From: Halorhodospira halochloris
Lineage (GTDB): Bacteria; Pseudomonadota; Gammaproteobacteria; Nitrococcales; Halorhodospiraceae
Length of the DNA stretch: 64,000 nucleotides
Direction of reading: 5' to 3'
Assembly: GCF_002356555.2 (NCBI RefSeq)
Contig: NZ_AP017372.2
Span: 124,001-188,000 of the forward strand
The notes beneath the pieces were generated by a model. The model had not been told where the DNA came from. It made no database searches and was given only the letters and a program-made list of their open reading frames with translations. Below are positions 16,263 to 25,785 of this stretch, in pieces. Numbering within the stretch: the stretch's first letter is position 1; the number at the start of each line of letters is the position of its first letter. The translations under genes were made by a program, and so were the position numbers.

Positions 16263-18881
16263 TTATGCCTTCTCTTTTTTGGCCTTGCTTTTTGGCGTTG
16301 TCCCGGACTTGACTGTCGAACTACCGCTAGTGCTGCCCTCTCCCGCAGCTGATTTCTTGGTGCTGGTACTGCCCTTTTTCTTGGCGGATCCGGTACTAGT
16401 GGCTTTCTTGCTGGAGCTGGCGGATTTGGACTTGGTGCCAGAGCTACCGGACTTGGCTTTAGCAGCTGTGCTTGACTTGCCGGAGGAGGTGGTCGCGCCT
16501 TTTTTGGTCGTGCCACCCTTAGACGCGCCTCTGCGGCCCTTGCGGGCAGGTGCGTTGGCGATCATCTCGAGGCACTCCTCGTGGGTGAGCGTCTCAGGCT
16601 CACGGTCTTTGGGCACTTTAACGTTCTTCTCGCCGTTGGTTACATAAGGCCCATAGCGACCGCGCAGGATCTGAATGCCGTCACCAAAATCCTGGATGGT
16701 GCGATTGGCGTCGGCATGCTTCTTTTCACGGACAAGTTCCAGAGCGCGCTCGCGGCTTATTGTGTAGGGGTCTTCGTCTTTGGGAATGGAGACGAATTTG
16801 CCCCCGAAACGCACATAGGGCCCGAAGCGACCGATATTTACCTGTACCTCTTCGCCTTCCTCAGTCTCGCCCATATCCCGTGGTAGCTGGAAGAGCACCA
16901 AGGCTTCATCGAGGGTTATCTTATCTATACTCTGTCCCGGGCGTAGTCCAGCGAAGCGCGGCTTCTCTTCATCATCTCGCGAGCCGAGCTGGGCAAATGG
17001 GCCATAGCGGCCGATTCGCACCGTAACCGGCTTGCCCGTTTTAGGGTCTGTGCCAAGTTCGCGGGCTTGGACTGCCTCTTGGCGGGAGACGTTCTTCTTC
17101 TCCTCAACACGCTGCTCGAATGGAGCCCAGAACTCTTTAAGGACCGGAACCCAATCACGCTCGCCACGCGATATGGCGTCGAGATCATCTTCCAGCCTGG
17201 CGGTGAAGTCGTAATCGACGTAACGGTCGAAATGTTCGGTAAGAAACTTATTTACCGTGCGCCCGATGTCGGTGGGTATGAAACGCTTGCCGTCCATCTC
17301 GACATAGTTTCTTTGCTGCAAGGTCGAGATGATTGAGGCGTAGGTCGATGGCCTGCCTATGCCGTACTCTTCAAGGGTGCGAACTAGGCTAGCCTCAGTA
17401 TACCTCGGCGGCGGTTCGGTAAAGTGCTGCTCGGGGCGGATCGCGTTGAGCGGGATCCGCTCTCCTTCGCTTAGCTCGGGTAGGAACTTCTCTCCCGATT
17501 CATCTTTGCCGTCATCGGTGCCTTCACGGTAGACAACCATGAAACCCGGGTCAGCAACCGTCGATCCGGTGGCGCGCAGCAAGTGTCGGTCGTCGCTATC
17601 GGCAGCTAGATCGACCGCTACGGTATTAATCGTCGCGTGTTTCATCTGGCAGGCAAGGGCACGCTTCCAGATCAGCTCATAGAGCTTGTGTTGTTCTTGC
17701 GAGAGACTGCCGCGAAGCTCAGCAGGGTGACGAGCCGCGGAGGTGGGACGAATGGCCTCGTGCGCCTCCTGCGCGTTTTTTGAGCGGGTTTTATATGACT
17801 GTGGCTTGCTCGGCAGTTTGTCCTCGCCAAAGCGTGAGGCAATAACCGAGCGCATTTCGGCAACCGCCTCTTGCGATAGACTGACGGAGTCGGTACGCAT
17901 GTAAGTGATCAAGCCAACGGCTGCGCCCTCACCGACATCAATGCCCTCATAGAGCTGTTGAGCGATGCGCATAGTCCGGCTAGCTGTGAAACCGAGCTTG
18001 CGCGATGCCTCTTGCTGCAAGGTCGAGGTGATGAACGGCGCAGCAGGATTGCGCCTGCGCTGCTTACGCTCAACGTTGGTAACCCGCAGCTCACCTATTA
18101 CGCCGCTGCTGTCGTTGGGCGCGGCGGTATCTATGGGCTGTTGCGCCTGCTCTTGAGCGCAGCGCAGAAGCGTCTGCTCGACCTCGCGGGCGTGCTCTTC
18201 GTTGGTGATCGAAAACTGTTTGACCTTTTCACCGGCATAAACGGAGAGTTTGGCAGTGAATGGCTGTTCGCCTTTGGTCGCATCGGCCTCGACCGTCCAG
18301 TACTCTTGCGGCTCGAAGCGCTCAATCTCATTTTCGCGCTCGCAGATCAAGCGCAGCGCCGGGCTCTGCACGCGGCCGGCGGAGAGGCCGCTGGTGATCT
18401 TGCGCCACAGCAGCGGTGAGAGGTTGAAGCCGACTAGGTAGTCGAGTGCGCGCCGGGCCTGTTGGGCGTTGACCAACTCTGCGGAGATGCCGCGCGGGTG
18501 CTCCATTGCCTCTTGGATCGCAGTCTTGGTGATTTCGTGAAAAACCACCCGGTAGACCGGCTTATCCTTAAGGACACCTGCATCGTTTAACAGCTCTACT
18601 AAGTGCCAGGAGATGGCCTCACCCTCGCGGTCGGGGTCCGTTGCCAGATATAGCGCATCGGCCTTTTTGAGGGCTTTGGTTATGGCATCAACATGGCGCT
18701 GATTTTTATCTATTGGCGCGTACTTCATGGCGAAGTCGCGCTCTGGATCCACCGCCCCCTCTTTGGGGATAAGGTCGCGCACATGGCCATACGAGGCCAT
18801 TACCTCGAACTCTGAGCCGAGATATTTGTTGATAGTTCGCGCCTTAGCTGGCGACTCGACGATGAGCAGGTTTTTTCCCAT
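16263..18881 (-). CDS. topA: DNA topoisomerase I
   Basis: Type IA topoisomerase that relaxes negative supercoils. The 872 residues show the N-terminal Toprim domain (LLIVESPAKARTINKYLG, the Asp triad in ATDPDREGEAISWHL), LSAGRVQSPALRLICERE, and the active-site Tyr in GLITYMRTDSVSLS about residue 330. Instead of Cys4 zinc ribbons the C terminus has repeated GRYGPYV/GRFGPYVRFGGKF-type topoisomerase C-terminal repeats. It ends in a roughly 75-residue Lys/Ser/Thr/Gly-rich tail, probably a flexible DNA-binding extension. The dprA-smg-topA order is common in gammaproteobacteria. Confidence 0.97.
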   Translation of the reverse strand: MGKNLLIVESPAKARTINKYLGSEFEVMASYGHVRDLIPKEGAVDPERDFAMKYAPIDKNQRHVDAITKALKKADALYLATDPDREGEAISWHLVELLNDAGVLKDKPVYRVVFHEITKTAIQEAMEHPRGISAELVNAQQARRALDYLVGFNLSPLLWRKITSGLSAGRVQSPALRLICERENEIERFEPQEYWTVEADATKGEQPFTAKLSVYAGEKVKQFSITNEEHAREVEQTLLRCAQEQAQQPIDTAAPNDSSGVIGELRVTNVERKQRRRNPAAPFITSTLQQEASRKLGFTASRTMRIAQQLYEGIDVGEGAAVGLITYMRTDSVSLSQEAVAEMRSVIASRFGEDKLPSKPQSYKTRSKNAQEAHEAIRPTSAARHPAELRGSLSQEQHKLYELIWKRALACQMKHATINTVAVDLAADSDDRHLLRATGSTVADPGFMVVYREGTDDGKDESGEKFLPELSEGERIPLNAIRPEQHFTEPPPRYTEASLVRTLEEYGIGRPSTYASIISTLQQRNYVEMDGKRFIPTDIGRTVNKFLTEHFDRYVDYDFTARLEDDLDAISRGERDWVPVLKEFWAPFEQRVEEKKNVSRQEAVQARELGTDPKTGKPVTVRIGRYGPFAQLGSRDDEEKPRFAGLRPGQSIDKITLDEALVLFQLPRDMGETEEGEEVQVNIGRFGPYVRFGGKFVSIPKDEDPYTISRERALELVREKKHADANRTIQDFGDGIQILRGRYGPYVTNGEKNVKVPKDREPETLTHEECLEMIANAPARKGRRGASKGGTTKKGATTSSGKSSTAAKAKSGSSGTKSKSASSSKKATSTGSAKKKGSTSTKKSAAGEGSTSGSSTVKSGTTPKSKAKKEKA

Positions 18882-18959
18882 GCGTTCGCTTAGTCTACTT
18901 AGTGGAGGGGAAACGATAGAGCCAGGCGGGGTGGTATTGCAATCCCTGTGCCCAAGTCG

Positions 18960-18985
18960 AAGGCCGCCGGCAAGCCGGCGGCCTT
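18960..18985 (-). terminator. Perfect GC-rich hairpin after smg
   Basis: AAGGCCGCCGG and CCGGCGGCCTT form a perfect 11-bp stem around CAAG, 5 bp past the smg stop. There is no T run, so it may act as a weak terminator or 3'-end stabiliser of the dprA-smg transcript upstream of topA. Confidence 0.5.
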
Positions 18986-18990
18986 ACGAA

Positions 18991-19461
18991 TCAATGGACT
19001 AGATGAGTTGGAACATCAAACATAAGGTTTTCCATCCAAGTGTAAGCCTCTTCTTCACCGGGGCGGTTGAAAAGAACCATGAGGATTACCCACTTGACAG
19101 TATCCAGATCCACCTCGTGATCATCCAGTGCGAGTATCCGATCCAGCACTAGTTCGCGGCTCTCCGGCGTTAGTATGCCCGCCTGCTCAAGATAAAGGAT
19201 GAACCCCCGAGTATCTGTGTCAAGGCGCATCAGCTCCGGTTCACCAAACAAGCGTATCGAGGGTGTGCCGGAGGGCGATGCGGGAAGACTGCGCGAGTCG
19301 GCGAGGGCGTCGAGCCACTCAAACGCCTTGCGAATCTCAAACCCGCTAAATCCAGCTTCATGCAACTCGCTCTCGAGCGAGTCACGATCTTCCGGCTCTT
19401 CCTCGTTGTAGAGGTAGTTCTCGAACAGGTACATAAGGACTTCGAAAACGTTCTGTTTCAT
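18991..19461 (-). CDS. smg: Smg family protein (DUF494)
   Basis: A 156-residue protein of the Smg/DUF494 family, with no known biochemical activity, found beside dprA in gammaproteobacteria. Visible features are the N-terminal NVFEVLMYLFENYLYN helix, acidic residues (EEPEDRDSLESEL), and the C-terminal DLDTVKWVILMVLFNRPGEEEAYTWMENL segment, which is the most conserved part of the family. It shares ATGA with the dprA stop, so it is translationally coupled to dprA. Confidence 0.92.
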   Translation of the reverse strand: MKQNVFEVLMYLFENYLYNEEEPEDRDSLESELHEAGFSGFEIRKAFEWLDALADSRSLPASPSGTPSIRLFGEPELMRLDTDTRGFILYLEQAGILTPESRELVLDRILALDDHEVDLDTVKWVILMVLFNRPGEEEAYTWMENLMFDVPTHLVH

Positions 19462-20615
19462 TTTTTGACCTCTGGCCCGCGCCGCTGATACCTGCCTCCG
19501 GGTAACGCAGCTACTAAGCCTTTAATCTCCATATTGAGCAGAATGGATGAAACCCGGTCAAGCGTCAATCCGGATCTGCACATTAATGTATCTAAAGTCA
19601 CCGGGTCATGGCCAAGGGCCGCCATTAGCAAGGCTTGTTCTTTGTCGGCTGCAAAAGATTTATTTATAGTAACATCAGCTTCGGGCGAGTTGTCCCAGTT
19701 AAGGTTCAGCTCAGGCTGTTCGTCACCGCCACCCTCCCAGTACGGCAGCTCCTCGATTATATCATACACAGACTCCACCAGTTTGGCTCCCTGGCGCAGT
19801 AGGGCGTGGCAACCGCGAGCCAGTGGATCGTGGATTGAGCCGGGCACGGCAAATACTTCACGGCCTTGATCGGCGGCCATCCGAGCCGTTATAAGAGCGC
19901 CGCTGTGACGTCCGGCCTGGATCACGACCACGCCTTGGCTGAGGCCGCTGACGATGCGATTGCGGCGGGGGAAAAGATTGGCTCGCGGGGTGACACCGGT
20001 AGGATTTTCCCCAAGCACTGCCCCTTGCGCAGCGATCTGATCACGCAGGCGGTGGTGCCGACGGGGGTAGGTTAGGTCCGGTCCGGTAGCGATAACCGCC
20101 AGGGTTGCGCCGTTAGCCTCGATAGCGGCACGGTGGGCTGCGGCGTCAATACCCGTTGCCAGTCCGCTGGTTATGGCATAGCCCCTGTGGACCAAGGCCT
20201 TGGCGAATTCGCTAGCGAGTTCGATGCCCGCAGCATTGGCATGGCGACTACCGACAATTGCTATCTGTGGCAGGTGCAGAGATTCTGGCGGTCCATCGAG
20301 GAACAGAACCGGGGGTGGGGAGGCTATCTCGCGTAGCTTTTCCGGGTAGTTGGGGTCGTCTATAGTTATCAGATGGTGGCTGTCCTTGGCACGCAACCAG
20401 GCGAGGTCAGCGCCAGCGCCGTCCCAATCAGGATTAAGAATGCCATTGGCTACCCCCTCTGGCATGCTCAGGGCGAGGAGTGCGCGCTTATTGGCGTGGA
20501 AGATGGCAGGTGTCTCGCCAAACGCCTTATGAAGTTGTCGCCACCTCTTTGGGCCTAGGCCGGGCACTCGGGCGAGTCCCAGGGTGTAAAGAGAGTGATC
20601 CGATTTTTCTGTCAT
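19458..20615 (-). CDS. dprA: DNA processing protein DprA (Smf)
   Basis: A Rossmann-fold single-strand DNA-binding protein that protects incoming DNA and loads RecA during natural transformation. The 385 residues from ATG 20615 have an N-terminal SAM-like helix-hairpin region (LARVPGLGPKRWRQLHKAF), the Rossmann core (AIVGSRHANAAGIELASEF, ITSGLATGIDAAAHRAAIEA, VIATGPDLTYPRRH), FPRRNRIVSGLSQGVVVIQA, and a C-terminal winged-helix part (LDTLMCRSGLTLDRVSSILLNMEIKGLV). The longer frame to 20711 would overlap the divergent def gene and has no family match. No other competence genes are in the window. Confidence 0.93.
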   Translation of the reverse strand: MTEKSDHSLYTLGLARVPGLGPKRWRQLHKAFGETPAIFHANKRALLALSMPEGVANGILNPDWDGAGADLAWLRAKDSHHLITIDDPNYPEKLREIASPPPVLFLDGPPESLHLPQIAIVGSRHANAAGIELASEFAKALVHRGYAITSGLATGIDAAAHRAAIEANGATLAVIATGPDLTYPRRHHRLRDQIAAQGAVLGENPTGVTPRANLFPRRNRIVSGLSQGVVVIQAGRHSGALITARMAADQGREVFAVPGSIHDPLARGCHALLRQGAKLVESVYDIIEELPYWEGGGDEQPELNLNWDNSPEADVTINKSFAADKEQALLMAALGHDPVTLDTLMCRSGLTLDRVSSILLNMEIKGLVAALPGGRYQRRGPEVKK

Positions 20616-20702
20616 GAGCACTGTCCGTGTGCAGTTAAGGTGTCCGATACCAGCTCGGAAGAGTATAATGAAAGAGTCTAAACAGCAAGTAGATTTGGCA
20701 CC

Positions 20703-21206
20703 ATGGCCCAACGTGAAGTTTTAGTCTTTCCTGATCCGCGTCTGCGCGAGCCAGCTCAACCGGTTGTGGAGGTGGATGAATCGATAGAAGAGCTTATCGC
20801 CGACATGCTAGAAACTATGTACCACGAATCAGGCATCGGCCTCGCAGCCACCCAAATAGGTGTTGCCAAGCGGGTGATTGTGATAGATGTCTCTGAGGAG
20901 CGAGATCGGCCTCTAGTATTAGTCAATCCGCAGATAGTAGAGGGCCGTGGTGAGGTGGTGCGCGAGGAGGGTTGCCTGTCTGTGCCCGGCTACTACGCCG
21001 AGGTTACCCGTGCAGCAGAGGTCAGCTATCGCGGCCTTGATCGCGACGGCCAAGAGGTTGAGGGTACGGCAGACGGCCTGTTGGCTATCTGCATTCAACA
21101 TGAGATCGACCATCTGGACGGCAAACTTTTTGTCGACTATCTCTCGGAGCTTAAGCGCAAGAGGGTGCGCAAGCGGCTCGAAAAGCGTGAGCGGGTGGCT
21201 AGTTAG
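20703..21206 (+). CDS. def: Peptide deformylase
   Basis: A metalloenzyme that removes the N-formyl group from new proteins. The 167 residues carry all three motifs: [19 protein letters not shown] (metal Cys) and [12 protein letters not shown] (metal His pair and catalytic Glu). The def-fmt-rsmB order and divergence from dprA-smg match E. coli. It begins 87 bp from the dprA start on the opposite strand. Confidence 0.97.
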   Translation: MAQREVLVFPDPRLREPAQPVVEVDESIEELIADMLETMYHESGIGLAATQIGVAKRVIVIDVSEERDRPLVLVNPQIVEGRGEVVREEGCLSVPGYYAEVTRAAEVSYRGLDRDGQEVEGTADGLLAICIQHEIDHLDGKLFVDYLSELKRKRVRKRLEKRERVAS

Positions 21207-21210
21207 GCCG

Positions 21211-22143
21211 ATGAGCGCACGTATCATTTTCGCCGGCACCCCGGATTTTGCTGTGCCCGCCTTAGAGTCGCTGGTTGCCGCCGGCTACCCGCCGCTCCAG
21301 GTCTATACCCAACCTGACCGGCGGGCAGGGCGTGGCCGCAAGTTGAAGCCCCCGCCGGTCAAGGTCGCTGCAGATAAGCACGCTATTCCAGTGAAACAGC
21401 CTGAGCGGCTCGATGCCGAGGAGGCGGCGGCGATAGCTGCACAGCAACCAGATCTCATGGTAGTGGTCGCCTACGGCCAGATCCTGCCCGCTGCGGTGCT
21501 TGAGGCGCCGCGCTGTGGGTGCGTAAATATACACGCCTCGCTCTTGCCGCGCTGGCGCGGGGCGGCCCCGGTCCAGCGGGCCCTGATGGCCGGTGATAAG
21601 CAGACCGGGATCACCCTGATCCGCATGGATGAAGGGTTGGATACTGGGGCAATGTTCGCCCGGGAAAGTACCCCGATAGGCCCTGAGGATACCGGAGGGA
21701 GCCTGCACGATCGACTGGCTGATCTGGGAGCCCGGCTACTGGTTGAGCATCTTCCCGCAATACTGGAAGGGAGTATCAGCGCAGTCGCACAACCCGCGGA
21801 TGGAGTAACCTACGCGGCCAAATTGGGCAGCGCCGACTATTGGCTTGATTGGTCGCGTCCGGCTGTGGAATTGGAGCGCCAAGTCAGGGCCCTGTATCCG
21901 CTGCCTGGGGCCCGAACCCGACTCGGCAAACGTGATGTGCGGGTGCAGGAGGCTCATCATAGTTCCGGGGTTGCGGGCGATGAGCCAGGGCGGGTGGTCG
22001 ATATAAGTAGTCGCGGCATAGCTATTGCCACAGCCGCAGGTCGGCTGGTCATAACCCGCCTTAAGCCTGCTGGCGGGCGAGAGCAGGCTGTAGCCGCTTA
22101 TCTTAATGGCAACGATTTAGGCTTAGGGGAGCTGGCAGGTTGA
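21211..22143 (+). CDS. fmt: Methionyl-tRNA formyltransferase
   Basis: Formylates initiator Met-tRNA using 10-formyl-tetrahydrofolate. From ATG 21211 it has 310 residues: RIIFAGTPDFAVPALESLV, TQPDRRAGRGRKLKPPPVK, the catalytic region VNIHASLLPRWRGAAPVQRAL, MDEGLDTGAMF, and a C-terminal OB-like domain ending IATAAGRLVITRLKPAGG. The longer frame starting at 20947 is an out-of-frame extension over def. It is 4 bp from the def stop, and its stop overlaps the TTG start of rsmB. Confidence 0.96.
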   Translation: MSARIIFAGTPDFAVPALESLVAAGYPPLQVYTQPDRRAGRGRKLKPPPVKVAADKHAIPVKQPERLDAEEAAAIAAQQPDLMVVVAYGQILPAAVLEAPRCGCVNIHASLLPRWRGAAPVQRALMAGDKQTGITLIRMDEGLDTGAMFARESTPIGPEDTGGSLHDRLADLGARLLVEHLPAILEGSISAVAQPADGVTYAAKLGSADYWLDWSRPAVELERQVRALYPLPGARTRLGKRDVRVQEAHHSSGVAGDEPGRVVDISSRGIAIATAAGRLVITRLKPAGGREQAVAAYLNGNDLGLGELAG

Positions 22144-23441
22144 GTCAGCCGCCCCGGGTCGTCGCCGTTCGTGTTATTGAGCGGGTGGTGAGCGGCAAGG
22201 AAAACCTTGATGAAGCCTGGGCGAGATTTGCTGGGCAAGCAAAGGCCGAGGACCGGCCGCTTGTGCAAGCGCTAATTTACGGTTCACTGCGCTGGTTAAC
22301 GTGGCTGGAGGCCCAGGTCAGCGCACTAACCAAGCGCGATGACTGGCGCCGTGATTCAATTCTGCGCTCGCTGTTAGTGCTCGGCGCATGGGAGGCGGTG
22401 GGCCTGTCAACACCGCCCCATGCTGCAGTCTCTGAAAGTGTTGCTGCAGCACGGACGCTAAAGCGGGCACGGGCAAGCGGGATGGTGAATGCTGTATTAC
22501 GCCGCTTGCGCCGCGAACCGCCCCATGTGCCGGCTGACGAGGCGGCGCGCTTGGCCTTCCCTGAATGGCTGCTAAGCGAGCTTAAACAGGCTTGGCCTGA
22601 GAACTGGCGGCAAATAGCACTGGCTAGTAACGAGCACCCACCCATGGCCTTGCGGGTCAATCTTGATCAGCTTAGCCGGGCGGATTATGCCGGCCTTCTG
22701 AGTAGCTGCGGGTTAACAGCTAGATCGGGTCAACTGGTACCCAGTTCTCTTGTGCTTGAGCAGCCATGCGGGGTTGAGGCGCTACCCGGCTTTGTTAATG
22801 GGAGGGTGTCAGTGCAGGATGAGGCAGCGCAGCTGGCCCCATATCTGCTCGAGCCGGGCTGCGGTGAGAGGGTGCTCGATGCCTGTGCTGCTCCCGGCAG
22901 CAAGAGTGTCCATATACTTGAATACTGCCCGCGGGCCGAGCTGACTGCCGTCGACCGCTCGGCGCGGCGGTTGCAGCAAGTGCGGGAAAACTTGCGCCGT
23001 GCCGGGCTTGAGGCCCACTGTATCGCAGCCGATGCCGCTGACCTAGGTTCGTGGTGGGATGGCGAGCCTTTCCACCGTATCTTGCTTGATGCCCCGTGTA
23101 CCGCGAGTGGTGTTATCCGTCGCCATCCAGATATCAAATGGCTGCGCGGGCCAGACGATGTCGAGCGCATGGCGCAGGCGCAGCTCCACTTGCTTGAATC
23201 CCTCTGGCCGGTGCTGGCCCCGGGAGGGGTTCTGCTCTATGCGACCTGTTCTGTGCTCAAGCAAGAGAACGATGCGGTGATTGGCCGCTTCGTTACTGAG
23301 CAGGCTGACGCCGAATCGCTCTCGCTTGCTCGGTATAGCGATTATGTTCAGCTGAGCGAGCATGGTTTGCAGCTGCTGCCCGGCAATGCAGCTAATACCG
23401 ACGGTTTTTTCTACTCATTACTCCGCAAAGAAGCCCTTTGA
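22140..23441 (+). CDS. rsmB: 16S rRNA (cytosine(967)-C(5))-methyltransferase
   Basis: Methylates C967 of 16S rRNA using SAM. The 433 residues have an N-terminal NusB-like helical domain (VIERVVSGKENLDEAWARF, VQALIYGSLRWL) and a C-terminal Rossmann methyltransferase: DACAAPGSKSVHILEY, AADAADLG, the Cys motifs DAPCTASGVIRRHPDIKWLR and LLYATCSVLKQENDAVI, ending GFFYSLLRK. Initiation appears to be TTG at 22140, overlapping the fmt stop (TTGA); the first ATG lies too far inside the NusB domain. Confidence 0.95.
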   Translation: MSQPPRVVAVRVIERVVSGKENLDEAWARFAGQAKAEDRPLVQALIYGSLRWLTWLEAQVSALTKRDDWRRDSILRSLLVLGAWEAVGLSTPPHAAVSESVAAARTLKRARASGMVNAVLRRLRREPPHVPADEAARLAFPEWLLSELKQAWPENWRQIALASNEHPPMALRVNLDQLSRADYAGLLSSCGLTARSGQLVPSSLVLEQPCGVEALPGFVNGRVSVQDEAAQLAPYLLEPGCGERVLDACAAPGSKSVHILEYCPRAELTAVDRSARRLQQVRENLRRAGLEAHCIAADAADLGSWWDGEPFHRILLDAPCTASGVIRRHPDIKWLRGPDDVERMAQAQLHLLESLWPVLAPGGVLLYATCSVLKQENDAVIGRFVTEQADAESLSLARYSDYVQLSEHGLQLLPGNAANTDGFFYSLLRKEAL

Positions 23442-23477
23442 GGGGATAAGCTGCTGCCTATTTGGGCGCCTATAAGC

Positions 23478-23595
23478 TCCCCTCTTAGTCTTGCTACCCC
23501 GGTGTGGAGGTCTTGGCGCCAGGGGATGGCGCCATGAAGGCTCCAGGGATGGATTAACGGCGTCCTCCACACCGGGGCAGCAAGACTAAGAGGGG
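23478..23595 (+). repeat. Foldback element copy 6 (different arm lineage)
   Basis: Snap-back element with outer arms TCCCCTCTTAGTCTTGC and GCAAGACTAAGAGGGG, inner arm CCCCGGTGTGGAGG pairing CCTCCACACCGGGG, and a nearly intact head loop (TTGGCGCC-AGGGGAT-GGCGCC). The outer arms share nothing with the CCTCTAAAAAC lineage, yet pair perfectly except for one A/C position. I find no convincing target duplication. It lies in the convergent gap between rsmB and the M48 protease gene. Confidence 0.9.
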
Positions 23596-23651
23596 TTAGA
23601 GGGTCCTAACGGTCCTAACTCTATCGGTGCGAAAGTCTTGGCAAGCCTCTC

Positions 23652-24605
23652 TTAACGTAGCCGCCGCACAGGAATCTGAACCCAGCCGTCAGCCCTCTCA
23701 TGGCTGCAGTCAATCCCTATCACTGGCGGTGTCGGCGGCGGGTTGGTCAAATCCTGCAGACGCCTTATGCGCTCCTGGATAGGCGGGTGACTGCTCAACC
23801 AGCGATGCCGTAGCGGCAGCCTGCGTTTTTTACCGAAAATACTCTCCAGCCAGGCGCTTTGATAGTGCTCCAGGACCTCGAGAGCTTGAGCCAAGCCCTC
23901 TGGGTCCCCGGTTAAGGCAACCGCCTCGAGGTCTGCTGCGTATTCGCGATTGCGCGACAGGCTAAGCTGCAGCAGTAGTGCCGCAGTCGGTGATATGACA
24001 ATTATAAACAGCGAGATCAGCGGGATACCCTGCTCGTGCTCGAGCAGCCAAGGAAAGGCAATCAGCAGCGTAAGCTGAGCAAACAGGCCGAGGTAGACAA
24101 TAGCGTTTGTTAAGAACGATGCGAGGGCGAGCATGCGGGTATCGCCATGGCGCAGATGGCTCAGCTCGTGAGCAATAACAGCGGCCGTCTCGCGCAGGCT
24201 AAGAGCCCGCAAAAGCCCCTCTGTTATCGCAATGCCGCCGTTACCGCGCTGGGCACTGCCGACTGCAAAGGCGTTGATCTGTTCATCTGGGATGTAGTGG
24301 AGTAAAGGGACGTATTTTAGCTCGGCGCGGCGGGCCAGTTCGCTGGCGATCTGGTAGAGCCGGGGCGCTTGCCAATGGGCCAGGGGCAGTGCCCCAGAGC
24401 GGCGTAGAACTATGGTTGCTGGGACGCCGGATAGAGCCGCTGCGGCCACGGCTACCATAGCCGCAGTCCACAGCAGGCCAGCCCAGCCAGCAAACAGATA
24501 GCCCAGCAGCCCGGCCAGAGTAGCCAGCGATCCGAGTAGTAGGCAGGTGCCTAGAAAGTTTTCCAGGCGGCGCTGAATCAACTCGCTGCGGTTTATCGCC
24601 GGCAC
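23652..24605 (-). CDS. M48 family membrane metallopeptidase (HtpX-like)
   Basis: A 317-residue inner-membrane zinc protease of the M48 family, probably acting in membrane protein quality control. Two hydrophobic segments at the N terminus (LLLGSLATLAGLLGYLFAGWAG and LLWTAAMVAVAAAAL) precede the catalytic domain. Key residues are the zinc motif HELSH with its following DTRML and a third ligand Glu in SRNREYAADLEAV. Two further hydrophobic segments lie between them. A C-terminal HPPIQERIRRL motif is typical. The gene replaces trkA, which follows rsmB in E. coli. Confidence 0.88.
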   Translation of the reverse strand: MPAINRSELIQRRLENFLGTCLLLGSLATLAGLLGYLFAGWAGLLWTAAMVAVAAAALSGVPATIVLRRSGALPLAHWQAPRLYQIASELARRAELKYVPLLHYIPDEQINAFAVGSAQRGNGGIAITEGLLRALSLRETAAVIAHELSHLRHGDTRMLALASFLTNAIVYLGLFAQLTLLIAFPWLLEHEQGIPLISLFIIVISPTAALLLQLSLSRNREYAADLEAVALTGDPEGLAQALEVLEHYQSAWLESIFGKKRRLPLRHRWLSSHPPIQERIRRLQDLTNPPPTPPVIGIDCSHERADGWVQIPVRRLR

Positions 24606-24635
24606 TGCTGAGCTGCCCTCGGCTGACCAGGAGGT

Positions 24636-25652
24636 TTAAGCCTCCTGGTGGAATTGGATGACGCGCTCGACTTCCTGCTTAGAGCCCAGAATGACCGGGG
24701 CGCGCTCGTGGATTTCTTCAGGCTGGATGTCGAGGATCCGTTTCCTTCCGGTGTTGCTCAGGCCGCCAGCTTGTTCGACTATCATGGACATGGGGTTGGC
24801 CTCGTACATCAGGCGTAGCCTGCCCCGCTGCCCTTTGGCCTTGGTCTTCTCGTCGATGGGGTACATAAAGATGCCGCCACGGGTGAGTATGCGGTGGACT
24901 TCCGCGACCATAGAGGCGACCCAGCGCATATTGAAGTCTTTGCCAATCTCCCCCTCTTTGCCGGCTAGGCATGCGTCAATATAGCGCTTTACCGGCGGCT
25001 CCCAAAAGCGGCTGTTAGAGACATTAATGGCAAATTCTTGAGTCTCTTGCGGGATCTGCACGTCCTTGCGCGTCAGGATGAACTCGCCAAAGTCCTTATC
25101 GAGAGTGAACATCTGCACACCGTGGCCCCGAGTAGTGAAGACCATCGTCGTAGAAGGGCCATAGAGGCAGTAGCCGGCGGCAATTTGCTCGGTTCCAGGG
25201 CGCAGGAAATCTTCGGTGCGCGGGTCTTCTACGTCGTCCGGTGCTTTAAGGATCGAGAATATAGTGCCTACAGAGATATTCACATCAATGTTGGAGGAGC
25301 CGTCCAAGGGATCAGCCAGGATCAAATAACGGCCCCGCGGTGCACCCTTGGGGAGATGGTAGACGTCCTCCATCTCTTCAGTTACAAGCCCGGCGATGTG
25401 GCCGTTATGGGCTAGCGCTTCTATAAAGACATCATTACTGACGACGTCGAGCTGTTTTTGGGTTTCGCCCTGAACATTTTCACTGTCGGCGCTGCCCAGC
25501 ATCCCGATCAGTCCGCCTTTGTTGACTAGGTCGGAGATGCGCTTACAGGCAACCGATATGTCATTGAGTAGACCGGTGAACTCACCGGTGGCCTCGGGTA
25601 AATTGCGTTGTGTCTCGATGATATAGTTGGTAAGAGTTGTACCTATGTACAT
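24636..25652 (-). CDS. fbp: Fructose-1,6-bisphosphatase, class I
   Basis: Hydrolyses fructose-1,6-bisphosphate to fructose-6-phosphate in gluconeogenesis and the Calvin cycle. From ATG 25652 it has 338 residues: [11 protein letters not shown], the metal site VTEEMED, the [20 protein letters not shown] core, [40 protein letters not shown], and GGIFMYPID with [14 protein letters not shown]-type C-terminal motif. AGGGGG lies 7 bp upstream of this ATG; the in-frame start at 25670 lies upstream of that Shine-Dalgarno sequence. It is divergent from the pyrophosphate phosphofructokinase gene, which catalyses the opposing reaction. Confidence 0.95.
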   Translation of the reverse strand: MYIGTTLTNYIIETQRNLPEATGEFTGLLNDISVACKRISDLVNKGGLIGMLGSADSENVQGETQKQLDVVSNDVFIEALAHNGHIAGLVTEEMEDVYHLPKGAPRGRYLILADPLDGSSNIDVNISVGTIFSILKAPDDVEDPRTEDFLRPGTEQIAAGYCLYGPSTTMVFTTRGHGVQMFTLDKDFGEFILTRKDVQIPQETQEFAINVSNSRFWEPPVKRYIDACLAGKEGEIGKDFNMRWVASMVAEVHRILTRGGIFMYPIDEKTKAKGQRGRLRLMYEANPMSMIVEQAGGLSNTGRKRILDIQPEEIHERAPVILGSKQEVERVIQFHQEA

Positions 25653-25785
25653 AAGTTTTCCCCCTGGCAATTATTGTGTATTTTCATGCTTCAAGGTTAG
25701 GCTTTATTACCTTAGCCTCAGCACCGGTAGTTTATCAAAATCGGCTTAATGATAAGACTCTTGTTAATCTCAAGGTGAGGATGTA

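Noticed and set aside
20616-20711. N-terminal extension of dprA to 20711
   Set aside because: It overlaps the divergent def start and has no similarity to DprA; ATG 20615 gives the normal N terminus.
20947-21210. N-terminal extension of fmt
   Set aside because: It is an out-of-frame reading of def; the family N terminus begins at 21211.
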